From positions 81,367-145,366 of the forward strand of contig NZ_CABFJY010000047.1 in NCBI RefSeq assembly GCF_901687125.1: a DNA stretch of 64,000 bases. The letters run 5' to 3'. The notes beneath the pieces were generated by a model, which had not been told where the DNA came from, searched no databases, and saw only the letters and a program-made list of their open reading frames with translations. Below, piece after piece: positions 26,107-35,875 of the stretch; positions within the stretch are counted from its first letter, which is position 1, and each line of letters begins with the position of its first letter. The DNA is from Actinobacillus vicugnae. Lineage in GTDB: Bacteria; Pseudomonadota; Gammaproteobacteria; Enterobacterales; Pasteurellaceae. The position numbers were made by a program, and so were the translations under genes.

Positions 26107-29034
26107 TTAGAACTTCATTTCTACGGCTACATTGAAATTACGTCCAGGGGCGGTGTAGAGCGCACTGTGTACTTTGCTCTGATTCACCGCGTTGATGGAA
26201 GATTGACGTACCGATTCCCAAGTGCTGTATCGGCGATTAAGCAAATTGTACACGCCCGCACGCAAGGTGATAGTGTCCTTGATAGTGTAATAGGCAGTTA
26301 AATCATAAGTGTACCATTTCGGTGCGGTTTCTTTGGTGGCGACAATGTCTTTACGTATGCCGAAAATGTTGAAGCCTCGCAATTCTTCGGCTTTTTTCGC
26401 TTTGGAATAGGTTGCCGTCAAATTGACACCCCACAGCTCATTCGGTGCATCATAGCCGATGCCAATGACATAACGCGCTGGTTGCAACGTATCTAAAATA
26501 GGTGACCGCACCACGGTGTAACCATCTTTCAATTGCTGATTTTTTGGTTTAATGCGGTTATACGCCAAGGTAGTGTACAATCCGTTCGGCAGGCTGTCGA
26601 ACAGACCATGCCAATCCAATTTGCCCACCACATTGATACCTGAAAGGGTGATATTTTGCAAATTATGATAACCGTCCGCTTCGGTACCACCACCTTCTAT
26701 CTTACGTCTTGCTGTAGTCACCAAATCTTTGTATTTATTATAGAAATAACTCACTTCAAGATAACCAGCACCACCAGAGAATGCGATCCCGAATTCTTGG
26801 TTGCTGGCTTTTTCCGATTTCAGTTCAGACACATGCTGTTTTTCGACACTAATGGAATTGTTGATATCCAAGCCACCGCGTCTGCCAAATAATTCATGGA
26901 ATGACGGTACTCTAAAGCCACTTGAACGACGATAAGATAAAGTTAAATAGTCTGTTGGGCGAACGGCAAGACCCGCGTTCCAAGACCAATTGCGATAAGT
27001 GCCTTTGGCGGTGAACCGATCGTCTGATTTGAATTTATGTTTATCATAACGAACACCTAACCCCAAATCTACTTTGTCACCAAGTGCAATATGATCTCTG
27101 AAGGCGATAGATCGATTATAGCCTTTAATATGGCGATAAGAACAATCTTGTCTGTAAAATCCATTGCGACAAATTTCCGTACGTAAAATATTCACATTTC
27201 TGTAACGATAAATATAAGGATCATTTTTTTTCCCAGTACCTCTTATCTGTTCTACTAAAGAATCATATACATTAGCTTTAGGATTCGAACCACGTGCTTG
27301 TTCGGTGAAATAGTCATCATGTGTTAATGACGATTTAAAGCTATCTGCCCCAAATAACACATTCACTTTATGTGTACTTTCCGCCAGTTCAAACACCTTG
27401 TTCAGCGACACTTGCAATACATTATGATTTTCACGATATTTTAAACGTTCTGACAAATACGCCGATAAAATATTTGCTTTGCTCGCTCGGCAATTTTTAT
27501 CAAAATGCGGATATGCCGAACAGCGTGTTTCATAATTATGTGTATTAATATCAATTTTTTGTCGGTCAAAACTGATATTAACCGCATCAAACCAACCGTT
27601 TTTCGGTGTGTATTTATACTCAATGCCATAACGGTTCTTATTATGATGTTCATCGAAATAATAACCGCGCGTATAGGCTGGAGTGGGATAAACAGGAAAT
27701 TGGTATAACGCTAAACCCGTCAAAATATTTTTACCAGAATACGCACCTTGAGTAAGTGTTTTTCCGCTGTCTCCACTACTAATTTCCGAAGGCTGAATAT
27801 AAGATGGGCGAGTTTTATCTTGAAGGTCATATTTTTGCTTCGTATTTTCCAACACAAATCCAATATAATTTGCATCATCAAAATGATAACCGAGTTTAGC
27901 TAACCAAGATTTAGATTTATAATCCATAGGATTCGGCATTGTACGCTTTCCTCCTGTGTAATCAGAAGCACTTACTTTTTCAGTAATATGCCGCATACTA
28001 TCATATTGTGCCTGTTCTTTTGCCGTATAAGGCGGAAGAGTACGAGGAGTAGACGGAGTTGGTGTACGTTGAGTCAGCTTTGCACCAGGTTTTGGCTCGC
28101 AGTTCAGTGACGGACATTCGTCCTTTAAAATAAACCAGTTATGATCGAAAACCGCTTCCCTTTGGTTTTTCTTATTATCCAAATCATAAGGCTCCGTAAA
28201 AGCACCTACACGCGTGATGGACTGTTGCTGATCGATGGCGTTGCGATGAACCTTGGTTTCATGTCCCGTTCTATGGGTATATTGCAGCAAACCTTCAAAC
28301 CCGTTGCTTTTACCCGCGATCGCAAGGCTGTTGACGAATTGCCGATTTTTGCTGCTATACGCATTTTTCGTATTAATTCCCCAATTTTTGCCGTTCTTAA
28401 TTACATCATCGACTTCTTTGGTACGGAAACTCACCGCGCCACCCAATGCACCGCTGCCGTATTCCGAAGAAGCCGCTCCCTTGGTGATTTCAACGGAACG
28501 CACGTTTTCGTATTCGATCTCATTAATCGCTCCACTGTTAGCATTTGAGTGCTCGGTGACATAAGATTGCGTTTGCACCAAGCCGTCCACTTGCAAGCCG
28601 ACACGGTTACGATCCACCCCGCGAATCGAATAACCGCTGGTGGCTCCCCTCCCTTGTTCCACCACCGAAATACCAGGATCGTAGCGTGTTAGATCGCGAA
28701 TATTCAGGATTTGTTGCTTGTTAATATCCTTGGCAGTTTTCACCACCTTGCCCAATCCTGTAATTTCCGTGTTTTTGCGATTAGCATTGTAATCGCCTTT
28801 CACGTCAATAGTATCCAAAATAGTCGTCTGCTGATTGTCAGTTTTGCCAACACCATAGACCTGCCCTGCTGATGCCGACAAGATCGCCAAACAAACGGTG
28901 GTGAGATTGAATTGGGTTTGTTTTTTGATTGATAAAACGTTTTGGTTCTTTAAGTCAAAACCAGCTTTGTTGTCACAGCGCTTTGCATTCAGCGCCGTCT
29001 TCAAAACTGATATAGGCTTAATAACATGTGTCAT
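26107..29034 (-). CDS. TonB-dependent outer-membrane receptor, transferrin/lactoferrin/hemoglobin class
   Basis: A 975-residue receptor. The leader is long: about 40 residues precede the hydrophobic signal core ('FNLTTVCLAILSASAGQVYG'). The TonB box region is 'ILDTIDVKGD'. The plug holds 'RDLTRYDPGISVVEQGRG' and 'SGYSIRGVDRNRVGLQVDG'. The barrel includes 'DECPSLNC' (a cysteine pair as in TbpA), 'SYRRSSGFRVPSFHELFG' and a C-terminal phenylalanine ('VAVEMKF'). The plug is closest to TbpA/LbpA by eye, but HgbA-type receptors are related. No tbpB-like lipoprotein gene is adjacent. A Fur box lies about 90 bp upstream. It imports host iron or heme across the outer membrane; which ligand cannot be decided here. 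Confidence 0.85.
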   Translation of the reverse strand: MTHVIKPISVLKTALNAKRCDNKAGFDLKNQNVLSIKKQTQFNLTTVCLAILSASAGQVYGVGKTDNQQTTILDTIDVKGDYNANRKNTEITGLGKVVKTAKDINKQQILNIRDLTRYDPGISVVEQGRGATSGYSIRGVDRNRVGLQVDGLVQTQSYVTEHSNANSGAINEIEYENVRSVEITKGAASSEYGSGALGGAVSFRTKEVDDVIKNGKNWGINTKNAYSSKNRQFVNSLAIAGKSNGFEGLLQYTHRTGHETKVHRNAIDQQQSITRVGAFTEPYDLDNKKNQREAVFDHNWFILKDECPSLNCEPKPGAKLTQRTPTPSTPRTLPPYTAKEQAQYDSMRHITEKVSASDYTGGKRTMPNPMDYKSKSWLAKLGYHFDDANYIGFVLENTKQKYDLQDKTRPSYIQPSEISSGDSGKTLTQGAYSGKNILTGLALYQFPVYPTPAYTRGYYFDEHHNKNRYGIEYKYTPKNGWFDAVNISFDRQKIDINTHNYETRCSAYPHFDKNCRASKANILSAYLSERLKYRENHNVLQVSLNKVFELAESTHKVNVLFGADSFKSSLTHDDYFTEQARGSNPKANVYDSLVEQIRGTGKKNDPYIYRYRNVNILRTEICRNGFYRQDCSYRHIKGYNRSIAFRDHIALGDKVDLGLGVRYDKHKFKSDDRFTAKGTYRNWSWNAGLAVRPTDYLTLSYRRSSGFRVPSFHELFGRRGGLDINNSISVEKQHVSELKSEKASNQEFGIAFSGGAGYLEVSYFYNKYKDLVTTARRKIEGGGTEADGYHNLQNITLSGINVVGKLDWHGLFDSLPNGLYTTLAYNRIKPKNQQLKDGYTVVRSPILDTLQPARYVIGIGYDAPNELWGVNLTATYSKAKKAEELRGFNIFGIRKDIVATKETAPKWYTYDLTAYYTIKDTITLRAGVYNLLNRRYSTWESVRQSSINAVNQSKVHSALYTAPGRNFNVAVEMKF

Positions 29035-29119
29035 GATTTACGCTCCATATAATATTGTTATTACGTTCCAGACTGCCATTACAGCAATGAACGTTACTGC
29101 AATTGATTATTAACCATTT

Positions 29120-29140
29120 AACAATGATTCTCATTATTAT
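29120..29140. promoter_or_regulatory. Fur box (iron-responsive operator)
   Basis: AATGATTCTCATTATTATTA read on the plus strand; its complement contains the classic AATGAGAATCATT core. It lies about 90 bp before the receptor start and implies repression by Fur when iron is sufficient. Confidence 0.8.
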
Positions 29141-29344
29141 TAATGGAAAGCACATTGTAATTTGAAATTTACATGTTTGCAAATACTTGCACTATTGACA
29201 AATAACTTAATAAACAATACAAACAGAGGGAGGAAGGGAGCGTATGCCAAAAATAGCTTTTGTATTCGCGGCTGAATTCGTAGTCCACAGCAAAGGTGGC
29301 TTGCGCAATGTTGTGCAGCTGGCGAATTACACATTTTGCCTCGC

Positions 29345-29608
29345 TTAAGAGATGGGCTTTGAAGATTTCGGTATGTTTATTACTACGGCAACACAGCTAC
29401 AAGACGGAGGGAAAGCCTTTTATGGTTAGCACTTGCTATTCAAGCCAGTTTTGATGGTATAGAAGTTCACGGAGCAAATGGCTGTTTAATTCAACAGTTT
29501 TATTTTGGACATTCTAATCGCCGTAATGGCGGATGGAGTGGTTCAAGAGAAAAACAAATGTGTTTTCCATTGGCAGTGATTGGCTTCTCGCCAGAAGGAA
29601 TCGCTTAA
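29345..29608 (+). pseudogene. Fragment of an old-yellow-enzyme-type NADH:flavin oxidoreductase
   Basis: In the frame from about 29424 the DNA encodes 'LAIQASFDGIEVHGANG', 'CLIQQFYFGHSNRRNG' and 'KQMCFPLAVI'. This is the FMN-binding core of old yellow enzymes (usually 'DGVEIHGANGYLI.QF.SP..N.R.DEWGGS'). The fragment ends at TAA 29606-29608, and upstream frames are broken. Both ends of the gene are gone. A separate decayed stretch lies on the minus strand at 29240-29340. Confidence 0.65.
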
Positions 29609-29639
29609 AGAGATGACTATTCAATAATGACATGGCTCA

Positions 29640-29780
29640 AGCCATTGTAGATATTGATATAAAACTAGGGTGTAGGGTAGCAACTGCAACTAACTTAAAA
29701 ACGTTAGCCACAGTTGCTACAAAAAAATGCCTGTGTAACTGCTACATAATTTTGAAAATTATGCAAAATTACACCGCTTA
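29640..29780. repeat. Short repeat-rich stretch, possible insertion-element end
   Basis: GTAGCAACTGCAAC, GTTGCTAC and GTAACTGCTACATAA occur within 80 bp, some in inverted arrangement. A related GCAACTGCTACAT lies at about 25830, on the other side of the receptor gene. It may be debris of an insertion sequence. No gene is seen. Confidence 0.35.
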
Positions 29781-29791
29781 TTCGATTTTAA

Positions 29792-30943
29792 TTATAAGCC
29801 TGCGCCAGCGCGTAATGCTTCCGCTTTATCTGTTTGTTCCCAAGGGAAATGTTCACGACCAAAGTGACCGTAAGCTGATGTTTCACGGTAGATCGGGCGG
29901 ATTAAATCTAACATTTTGATTAAGCCGTACGGACGTAAGTCAAAGTTTTGGTAGATTAATTTTACTAATGTTTCGTTTGAAACTTTACCCGTACCAAACG
30001 TTTCCACCATAATTGACGTTGGATCTGCTACACCGATTGCATAAGAAAGTTGAATTTCACAACGATCAGCTAAACCTGCCGCTACAATATTTTTCGCTAC
30101 ATAACGTGCCGCATATGCTGCTGAGCGGTCCACTTTTGATGGATCTTTACCAGAGAATGCACCACCACCGTGACGCGCTGCACCACCGTAGGTATCTACG
30201 ATAATTTTACGACCTGTTAAACCACAGTCGCCCATTGGACCACCAATGACAAAACGACCTGTTGGGTTAATAAAGTATTTAGTATTTTGGCTTAACCATT
30301 CGCTTGGTAATACTGGTTTGATGATTTCTTCCATTACACCTTCGACTAAATCTTCTTGTGAAACGTGTTCAGCGTGTTGCGTTGAAAGTACTACCGCATC
30401 AATCCCAACAATTTTGTTATTTTCATAAGCAAAAGTTAATTGGCTTTTTGCATCAGGGCGTAACCAATCTAATTTACCTGATTTACGCACTTTCGCTTGC
30501 TGTTCCATTAAGCGGTGAGCGTAAGTAATCGGCGCTGGCATTAATACATCGGTTTCATTGGTTGCATAACCGAACATAATACCTTGGTCGCCCGCACCTT
30601 GCTCTAACGGATCTGCACGGTCTACGCCTTGATTAATATCTGGTGATTGTTTACCAATCGCATTTAATACCGCACAAGAATGCGCATCAAAGCCCATATC
30701 TGAGTGAGTATAACCAATATCGCAAATGACTTGACGGGTTAAATTCTCAATATCCACCCACGCTGAAGTAGTAATCTCACCGCCCACTAACGCCATACCT
30801 GTTTTTACATAAGTCTCACAAGCCACACGAGCTTTCGGGTCTTGTTTTAAAATTTCATCTAATACCGCATCCGAAATTTGGTCTGCAATTTTATCTGGAT
30901 GCCCTTCTGATACTGATTCTGAAGTAAATAAATTAATCGCCAT
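29792..30943 (-). CDS. metK: S-adenosylmethionine synthase
   Basis: A 383-residue protein, full length. The ATP-site '[17 protein letters not shown]', the hexapeptide '[11 protein letters not shown]' and the P-loop-like '[19 protein letters not shown]' are all present. It makes SAM from methionine and ATP in the cytoplasm. It is divergent from mmuM, and the 219-bp intergenic region carries a MetJ box, so both genes are probably methionine-regulated. Confidence 0.98.
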   Translation of the reverse strand: MAINLFTSESVSEGHPDKIADQISDAVLDEILKQDPKARVACETYVKTGMALVGGEITTSAWVDIENLTRQVICDIGYTHSDMGFDAHSCAVLNAIGKQSPDINQGVDRADPLEQGAGDQGIMFGYATNETDVLMPAPITYAHRLMEQQAKVRKSGKLDWLRPDAKSQLTFAYENNKIVGIDAVVLSTQHAEHVSQEDLVEGVMEEIIKPVLPSEWLSQNTKYFINPTGRFVIGGPMGDCGLTGRKIIVDTYGGAARHGGGAFSGKDPSKVDRSAAYAARYVAKNIVAAGLADRCEIQLSYAIGVADPTSIMVETFGTGKVSNETLVKLIYQNFDLRPYGLIKMLDLIRPIYRETSAYGHFGREHFPWEQTDKAEALRAGAGL

Positions 30944-31077
30944 TGTTATTACCTTTGGTTGTTGTTTTTGTATAAGGAGCTTTTGCCTCTAACTGAAATT
31001 TACAAGCGGTCAAAAATTACAAACTATTTGCAAAATTCGACCGCTTATATTAAATTCTTTTGGAAGTTTTTCCATCT

Positions 31078-31085
31078 AGACGTCT
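31078..31085. promoter_or_regulatory. MetJ box
   Basis: AGACGTCT, the perfect MetJ consensus octamer. It abuts a TATAAT (31085-31090) pointing toward mmuM. Weaker partial boxes flank it (31070-31077 and 31100-31107), as MetJ needs tandem boxes. Confidence 0.7.
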
Positions 31086-31162
31086 ATAATATATTTTTTG
31101 AACATCTAAGGCAAACTATTTTTCAATTCCATTTCTTAAAAAATCATTGATTAGGACACAAT

Positions 31163-32056
31163 ATGACTATCACAATTTTAGACGGTGGTATGAGCCGTGA
31201 ATTAATGCGTTTAAATGCGCCGTTTAAACAGCCAGAATGGTCGGCATTGTCATTGTATGAAAAGCCGTCTGCGGTGCAACAGGTGCATGAAGACTTTATC
31301 GCTCATGGTGCAGAAGTAATCACAACCAATAGTTATGCGGTGGTGCCGTTTCACATTGGTGAACAACGTTTTAGTGCAGACGCTAAAATGCTTGCCGATT
31401 TAGCGGGGCGTCTTGCTAAGCAAGCGGTCAAAAATAGTGGAAAATGTGTAAAAATTGCGGGTTCTTTGCCTCCGATGTTTGGCTCTTATCGTGCAGATTT
31501 AATTCAAGCGGATCGCTTTGCTGAGATTGCGCAACCGATTATTGATGGACTTGCGCCTTATGTAGATATTTGGTTATGTGAAACGCAAAGCGCAATTATA
31601 GAGCCGACTTCCATTAAACCATTATTACCAAAAGATAATCGTCCATTTTGGGTCTCTTTTACTTTAACCGATGTTGAGCCAACACCTGAACCGCAATTAC
31701 GTTCTGGCGAAAGTGTGAAACAAGCGGTCGAAAAAATGGTTGAACTTGGTGTGGATGCAATTTTATTTAATTGCTGTCAGCCTGAAGTGATTGAACAAGC
31801 CCTCAATATTACGCAACGAGTATTGGCTGGACATCATGCAAATCATATCCAAACAGGCGCTTATGCCAATGCGTTTGCCCCACAGCCAAAAGATGCCGCC
31901 GCTAATGATGGTTTAGATGAGGTGCGTAAAGATTTAGATCCTGAAGCCTATCTCACTTGGGCAAAAAAATGGACAGCGCAAGGGGCAACTATTGTTGGTG
32001 GTTGCTGTGGTATTGGCGTTGAATATATCAACACTCTTGCAAACAAATTAAAATAA
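31163..32056 (+). CDS. mmuM: Homocysteine S-methyltransferase (MmuM type)
   Basis: A 297-residue Pfam S-methyl_trans barrel. The zinc ligands are the cysteine in 'LFNCCQPEVI' and the pair in 'GGCCGIGVEY'. The N-terminus 'ILDGGMSRELMRL' is typical. It transfers a methyl group from S-methylmethionine or a similar donor to homocysteine, giving methionine. An AGGA precedes the ATG at 31163. The next gene is an amino-acid antiporter, but of the ArcD type and not the usual S-methylmethionine permease MmuP. Confidence 0.88.
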   Translation: MTITILDGGMSRELMRLNAPFKQPEWSALSLYEKPSAVQQVHEDFIAHGAEVITTNSYAVVPFHIGEQRFSADAKMLADLAGRLAKQAVKNSGKCVKIAGSLPPMFGSYRADLIQADRFAEIAQPIIDGLAPYVDIWLCETQSAIIEPTSIKPLLPKDNRPFWVSFTLTDVEPTPEPQLRSGESVKQAVEKMVELGVDAILFNCCQPEVIEQALNITQRVLAGHHANHIQTGAYANAFAPQPKDAAANDGLDEVRKDLDPEAYLTWAKKWTAQGATIVGGCCGIGVEYINTLANKLK

Positions 32057-32059
32057 CCT

Positions 32060-32120
32060 AATAAGCGATCGAATTTCATCATTTTTTTGCAAAAAATTGA
32101 GGAAGTTTGAGCGCTTGTCG
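32060..32120. terminator. Imperfect inverted uptake-like repeat
   Basis: AAGCGATCGAATTTC and its imperfect complement (GAAGTTTGAGCGCTT) flank a T/A-rich loop between mmuM and the first antiporter gene. It is probably a weak terminator, so the antiporter gene may be partly co-transcribed. Confidence 0.45.
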
Positions 32121-32146
32121 TAAACATAACATCAATAAGGACAATT

Positions 32147-33562
32147 ATGTCAAATAAGAAAATTGGATTACTTTCCTTAACGGCACTAGTACTAAGCTCG
32201 ATGATTGGCTCTGGTATTTTTAGTCTTCCACAAAATATGGCGGCAGTTGCAGGCGGTGAAGCGCTGATTCTCGGCTGGATTATTACGGGTATAGGGATTA
32301 TTTTCCTCGGGCTTTCATTTTTCTTTATTTCTCGCCTCCGCCCTGATTTAGACGGCGGGATTTACACCTACGCCCGTGAAGGCTTCGGCGATTTAGTCGG
32401 TTTTTTATCCGCTTGGGGGTATTGGCTCTGTGCAACCATCGGTATTGTCGGCTATTTAGTCGTCGCATTTGAAGGGATTGGTTCTTTTACGGATTCAGAC
32501 TCAACAATTATTTTTGGACAAGGTAATACGCTCGCTTCATTTATTGGTGCTTCGATTATCGTTTGGCTTGTTCACGCTCTCGTAGCAAGCGGGGTCAAAG
32601 AAGCCGCAACGGTAAACCTTGTCGCAACCTTTGTGAAAATTTTCCCGCTTGTGTTATTTATTGGTTTGGCAATTTGGTATTTTAAAGGCGAAACCTTTAA
32701 CCAAGATCTGCAAGGTTCCGCACTAAATAATAGCGTGTCTGAACAAGTGAAAAATACCATGTTAATTACCCTTTGGGTGTTTACAGGGGTTGAAGGTGCT
32801 TCGGTATTATCCGCGCATGCGAAAAAGAAAGGTGATGTTGGCGTTGCAACTGTATTGGGTATTTTAATTGCGCTTACATTATATATTGCGATTACCGTCC
32901 TTTCACTTGGTATTTTGCCACGTGAAACAATTGCAACGATGTCGAATCCGTCTATGGCTGGCTTATTAGAAAGTATGATTGGCGCAAGCGGTAAGATTTT
33001 AATTACTTTTTGCTTAATTGTGTCGGTACTTGCTTCTTACGTGAGCTGGACAATGTATTCAGCAGAAGTACCTTATCGTGGTGCGAAAAACGGTGCATTT
33101 CCTAAAATTTTAGATAAATTAAATGCGAATGAAGTACCAATCAATTCTCTTTGGTTTACAGGTTTTGTGGTGCAATTATGCTTATTCCTTGTACTTTTAA
33201 CAGGTAAAAGCTATAACGCATTATTGCTGATTTCAACCTCAATGATTTTGGTACCTTATTTCTTAATTGGTGCATATTTATTGAAATTGTCGTTCCAAAA
33301 AAATTCGGTATGGTACATTAAGCTGACAGGTTTGATTGCTTCGGTGTATGGCTTGTGGATTGTCTATGCAGCTGGTTTAGATTATTTATTATTATCGGTA
33401 TTACTTTATGTGCCAGGTATTGCGCTATTTCTTTATTCACGCTACCAATACCAAGGAAAGGCATTTAATTTAAAAACCTTTGAAAAAGGCCTACTAATAG
33501 CAATAGGTCTATTATTTATTTGGGCACTCTACAATAGTTTCACCAATGTAGATTGGGGTTAA
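32147..33562 (+). CDS. APC-family basic amino acid/ornithine antiporter, copy 1
   Basis: A 471-residue protein with about 12-13 membrane helices. The N-terminus carries the APC glycine motif 'SSMIGSGIFSLPQNMA'; 'WVFTGVEGASVLSAHAKKKGDVG' and 'ILVPYFLIGAYLLKL' are ArcD/YdgI-like blocks. This branch exchanges arginine for ornithine or lysine for cadaverine. It shares most of its sequence with the next gene, so the pair arose by tandem duplication. Substrate is not proven; argE three genes later favours an arginine/ornithine theme. Confidence 0.85.
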   Translation: MSNKKIGLLSLTALVLSSMIGSGIFSLPQNMAAVAGGEALILGWIITGIGIIFLGLSFFFISRLRPDLDGGIYTYAREGFGDLVGFLSAWGYWLCATIGIVGYLVVAFEGIGSFTDSDSTIIFGQGNTLASFIGASIIVWLVHALVASGVKEAATVNLVATFVKIFPLVLFIGLAIWYFKGETFNQDLQGSALNNSVSEQVKNTMLITLWVFTGVEGASVLSAHAKKKGDVGVATVLGILIALTLYIAITVLSLGILPRETIATMSNPSMAGLLESMIGASGKILITFCLIVSVLASYVSWTMYSAEVPYRGAKNGAFPKILDKLNANEVPINSLWFTGFVVQLCLFLVLLTGKSYNALLLISTSMILVPYFLIGAYLLKLSFQKNSVWYIKLTGLIASVYGLWIVYAAGLDYLLLSVLLYVPGIALFLYSRYQYQGKAFNLKTFEKGLLIAIGLLFIWALYNSFTNVDWG

Positions 33563-33606
33563 AAAAATCAATCCTCTAATGTTTCAACATTAGGGGATTT
33601 TTTATT
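33563..33606 (+). terminator. Hairpin terminator between the antiporter genes
   Basis: AATCCTCTAATG and CATTAGGGGATT form a stem with a T run after it. Confidence 0.8.
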
Positions 33607-33631
33607 TTTATGCTAGATTATGCAGTTTGTG

Positions 33632-33645
33632 TGAATAACAATTAT
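33632..33645. promoter_or_regulatory. Possible ArgR box
   Basis: TGAATAACAATTAT resembles an ARG box half-pair (TGAAT-N4-ATTCA, one mismatch). It lies 12 bp before the second antiporter gene, close to the ribosome site. A single weak box is not strong evidence. Confidence 0.3.
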
Positions 33646-33656
33646 AAGGACATTGC

Positions 33657-35057
33657 ATGTCAACGGGCAAAATTGGTCTCTTTTCTTTAACCGCATTAGT
33701 GCTTAGCTCAATGATTGGTTCTGGTATTTTTAGCCTTCCACAAAATATGGCGGAAGTTGCAGGCGCTCAAGCATTATTAATCGGCTGGTTAATTACAGGG
33801 GTTGGCATTATTTTCTTGGGCTTATCCTTCTTTTTCCTTTCCCGAATCAAACCCGAACTCGAAGGCGGAATTTATACCTATGCTCGTGAAGGCTTTGGTG
33901 ATTTTGTCGGTGGCGTTTCTGCGTGGGGGTATTGGCTTTGTACCGCAATCGGTAGTGTTGGCTACTTAGTCGTGGCTTTCGAGGGGATTGGGACTTTTGT
34001 TGATGGCCAAAATCTAACCCTCTTTGGTCAAGGTAATACGCTCGCTTCAATTTTAGGCGCGTCTGCAATTGTTTGGCTAATTCACCATTTAATTGCACGA
34101 GGGATTCGAGAAGCAGCTTACGTTAACTTAATTGCCACAATTGTAAAAACCTTACCGCTGTTCTTATTTGTTGGCTTAGCGATTTGGTTCTTTTCACCTG
34201 AACAATTCTCGCAAGATTTTAGTGGTATCAAGTTAGGCGAAAGCACGTTAGATCAAGTAAAAAGTACCATGCTCATTACACTATGGGTATTTGTTGGGGT
34301 AGAAGGTGCTTCTGTGCTTTCTGCACACGCCAAAAAGAAAAGTGATGTTGGGCTAGCAACCATTCTCGGTATTTTAATTACATTAGTGCTATATGTCGCG
34401 ATCACGGTGCTTTCGTTAGGTGTTTTGCCTCGTGAAGTGGTTGCAACTATGCCAAATCCATCAATGGCAGGCTTAATGGAACATATGGTTGGTGCAAGCG
34501 GTAAGATTTTAATTACTTTTTGCTTAATTGTATCAGTGTTAGCTTCTTATATGAGCTGGACAATGTTTTCATCAGAAATCCCATATCAAGCAGCGAAAAC
34601 CAAAGTATTCCCTAAATTATTAAATCGTACCAATATTAATGGCACACCAATTGCAGGATTATGGCTCACAAGTATTACCATTCAAATTAGCTTATTGCTT
34701 GTTTTATTTACAGGCAAGGGCTACAGTATGTTAATTCAGCTTTCAACCACAATGATTTTAGTGCCTTATTTCTTAGTTGGCGCTTACTTATTTAAAGTGG
34801 CGATAAAGCAAAACGAAGCTTGGTATATTAAGCTTACTGGTGCATTAGCATCGCTTTATGGATTATGGATCGTATATGCAGCAGGTTTAGATTATTTGCT
34901 TCTCTCTGCTGTACTTTATATGCCAGGTGTGATTTTATTTTTCTATGCACGCTATAAACATAGTGGAAAATTGAGCCTAAGCAAGTCAGAACAAGGCTTG
35001 TTTGCAATCATTAGCCTCTTATTTATTGCTGCAATTTATACGCTTGTTACTCAATAA
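33657..35057 (+). CDS. APC-family basic amino acid/ornithine antiporter, copy 2
   Basis: A 466-residue paralogue of the preceding gene with the same start ('GLFSLTALVLSSMIGSGIFS') and the same central block 'GASGKILITFCLIVSVLASY'. Divergence is concentrated in the loops and helices near residues 120-215 and in the C-terminal tail. A terminator separates it from copy 1, so the copies can be regulated apart. Confidence 0.85.
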   Translation: MSTGKIGLFSLTALVLSSMIGSGIFSLPQNMAEVAGAQALLIGWLITGVGIIFLGLSFFFLSRIKPELEGGIYTYAREGFGDFVGGVSAWGYWLCTAIGSVGYLVVAFEGIGTFVDGQNLTLFGQGNTLASILGASAIVWLIHHLIARGIREAAYVNLIATIVKTLPLFLFVGLAIWFFSPEQFSQDFSGIKLGESTLDQVKSTMLITLWVFVGVEGASVLSAHAKKKSDVGLATILGILITLVLYVAITVLSLGVLPREVVATMPNPSMAGLMEHMVGASGKILITFCLIVSVLASYMSWTMFSSEIPYQAAKTKVFPKLLNRTNINGTPIAGLWLTSITIQISLLLVLFTGKGYSMLIQLSTTMILVPYFLVGAYLFKVAIKQNEAWYIKLTGALASLYGLWIVYAAGLDYLLLSAVLYMPGVILFFYARYKHSGKLSLSKSEQGLFAIISLLFIAAIYTLVTQ

Positions 35058-35070
35058 TTCAGGAACAAAA

Positions 35071-35853
35071 ATGAAAACAGCATTTGCTGGAAAAGCGGTC
35101 GCTTTTCTCCAAATTTTTGCAAATAAGATTGTTGAAATTTCACGCCAATTACAAGAATTTTTTACAAATGGCTCTTTTGGCGTTGCGGTTTATCCGTTTT
35201 TCATGCACCCAATTATGCGAGGAAGCGCCCGTTTTATTGTCATTTTATTAGCAGTACTGCTTTCTTTTATCGGGGTGTTCTACTTATTTGCCGAATTTGT
35301 GGTGAACTTATTTAGTGAATCTTCCGTAATTAGCTATTTCCGCCACACTGTGCTTGAATTGCTTGTGCCATTCGGTAGTGTCGCTGAGGGCAAGCCAAAT
35401 TATTTTTCACCGCTTTCACACGTAATGAGTGCGGTATTTAATTTACAAGGCTTGGGATTTACGATTGCATATCTTGCAGTGATTGTGCAGCTGTCTCGTC
35501 GTAAATATTGGTTATTAGCGCTGATCTTCGCGGTATTTTTCAGCATTGGTATGGGGCTAATACCTACCTCACAAGCTAAAATCACCGCGGGTGGTTTGCA
35601 GAATTTAGGTGCAAGCCTCACTTATCTATTCGGTAATTTAGCGATTATCCTCGCAGGGATTGATATCGTCAAACCACAGCTTGAATGGCTACGCCGTTTT
35701 AGTCTTCAAGCAGGAGCAGTCGGTGTTTTATGTATTTTGGTAACGATCTTCCTGCCAAATATGCTTACACCAATTCTTGAGCGACTAGCGATTTATGCTG
35801 TAATGATTTGGGAAATAGTCGCAGGTATCGCCCTGTTAAAACGTAAACCATAA
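35071..35853 (+). CDS. Membrane protein of unknown function
   Basis: 261 residues from ATG 35071, preceded by AGGA; a longer frame from 35002 would overlap the antiporter gene. There are about six hydrophobic segments (for example '[20 protein letters not shown]', '[14 protein letters not shown]', '[19 protein letters not shown]'). The first 35 codons contain an internal uptake-like repeat, so that stretch may be shaped by DNA-uptake sequence rather than protein need. It lies 13 bp after the second antiporter gene and 22 bp before argE, so it is probably in one operon with them. I do not recognise the family. Confidence 0.7.
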   Translation: MKTAFAGKAVAFLQIFANKIVEISRQLQEFFTNGSFGVAVYPFFMHPIMRGSARFIVILLAVLLSFIGVFYLFAEFVVNLFSESSVISYFRHTVLELLVPFGSVAEGKPNYFSPLSHVMSAVFNLQGLGFTIAYLAVIVQLSRRKYWLLALIFAVFFSIGMGLIPTSQAKITAGGLQNLGASLTYLFGNLAIILAGIDIVKPQLEWLRRFSLQAGAVGVLCILVTIFLPNMLTPILERLAIYAVMIWEIVAGIALLKRKP

Positions 35854-35875
35854 CAATAACGAAAAGAGAAAAACT

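Noticed and set aside
28141..28564. Long plus-strand frames opposite the receptor gene
   Set aside because: They are antisense shadows of a strongly conserved TonB-receptor coding frame and have no start signals.
29140..29334. Minus-strand 64-residue frame rich in cysteine upstream of the receptor
   Set aside because: It overlaps the Fur box end, has no ribosome site and no recognisable motif; the region looks decayed.
31163..33562. mmuM plus first antiporter as an S-methylmethionine uptake and use pair (mmuPM)
   Set aside because: The transporter has ArcD/APA-type motifs and a near-identical paralogue next to it, and a hairpin separates it from mmuM. The pairing remains only a weak possibility.
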